Source: Cheiracanthium punctorium
Lineage: Eukaryota > Arthropoda > Arachnida > Araneae > Cheiracanthiidae
Length of the DNA stretch: 64,000 nt
Direction: 5' to 3'
NCBI GenBank assembly: GCA_038373885.1
Contig: JAWZYV010019608.1
Location: 620,001 to 684,000 of the forward strand
Part shown: positions 63,853 through 64,000 of the stretch, piece by piece
Layout: each line of letters starts with the position of its first letter
Position numbering within the stretch: the first letter of the stretch is position 1
Program-made: the position numbers and the translations under genes
The notes under the pieces: model-generated
The model's database searches: none
What the model was told of the DNA's origin: nothing
The model's input: the letters and a program-made list of their open reading frames with translations, nothing else

Positions 63853-64000
63853 TTAACCCTTTAACGCGCAGTGTTCCCACTCTGGGAACACCCAACTCTG
63901 ACGATTTGGCGGTTGCCAGTCACGAAGAATAGATTGGATTTCCTATAAAAATAGTGGCGGGTGACATAGCTCCACGAGAATCCTTTACTTTTTAGCACGT
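63853..64000. mobile_element. family P element, copy 11 (runs off the window)
   Basis: TTAA at 63853 is followed by CCCTTTAACGCGCAGTG, the hairpin GTGTTCCCACTCTGGGAACAC and the start of the long arm, collinear with copies 4, 5 and 8 until the window ends. Confidence 0.88.

Overview
The window looks like nuclear DNA from an invertebrate animal with an AT-rich, repeat-dense genome. An arthropod, perhaps a chelicerate, is my best guess, but nothing here fixes the species. Supporting signs are long A/T homopolymers, many TA/TG/AAT microsatellites, no long open frames (the longest, 163 codons, is low-complexity), no prokaryotic-style gene packing, and several eukaryotic transposon classes: hAT, piggyBac, Tc1/mariner, pogo-like, Helitron, a Harbinger-like element, a solo LTR and a tRNA-derived SINE. 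I found no convincing host exon, rRNA or functional tRNA. The window is best read as intergenic or intronic DNA made of layered transposon fossils.

By my hand count about 25 kb (roughly 40%) can be assigned to identifiable elements. Many assignments rest on target-site duplications (TSDs) read directly from the sequence. The most abundant group is a TTAA-flanked piggyBac-type fold-back family ('family P' here), with eleven copies. Its core is a near-perfect palindrome with arms up to about 130 bp, and one terminus carries a conserved subterminal hairpin. Next come several hAT-type non-autonomous families with 8-bp TSDs: a GGGCTC-hexamer family (four copies, all with matching TSDs), a GGCGCACCCA family (three copies), a 945-bp GGCGTAGAGTT family (two copies) and a GGCGTAGCC family.

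Layout. 0-8 kb: a mariner N-terminal relic, a fold-back copy, a solo LTR and a Tc1 relic. 8-17 kb: a hAT element inside a family P element, a long-TIR element containing another family P element, a SINE, a small hAT and a Helitron. 17-26 kb: small TIR elements, a pogo-like element, transposase relics, a mariner fold-back, a hAT transposase relic and a GGGCTC element. 26-35 kb: a hAT element almost abutting a Helitron with about 155-bp internal tandem repeats, a second hAT transposase relic and the first 945-bp composite. 35-47 kb: sparser, with an unclassified TTAA-ended element, a CCGGGAC-rich hAT element holding a SINE, and an element with arrays of AAGCTT at both ends. 47.9-56.2 kb: an almost continuous pile of elements, including a four-level nest. 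56-64 kb: a minisatellite-type element broken by a solo LTR, a Harbinger-like palindromic element and five more family P copies.

Coding content is limited to decayed transposase pieces: mariner, Tc1 and a related DDE family, hAT C-termini, and an acidic stretch resembling a piggyBac N-terminus. None looks functional. The strongest candidates for undescribed biology are the family P fold-back elements, one of which carries the same substitution in both palindrome arms, the AAGCTT-array element, and the two tandem-repeat-bearing elements.
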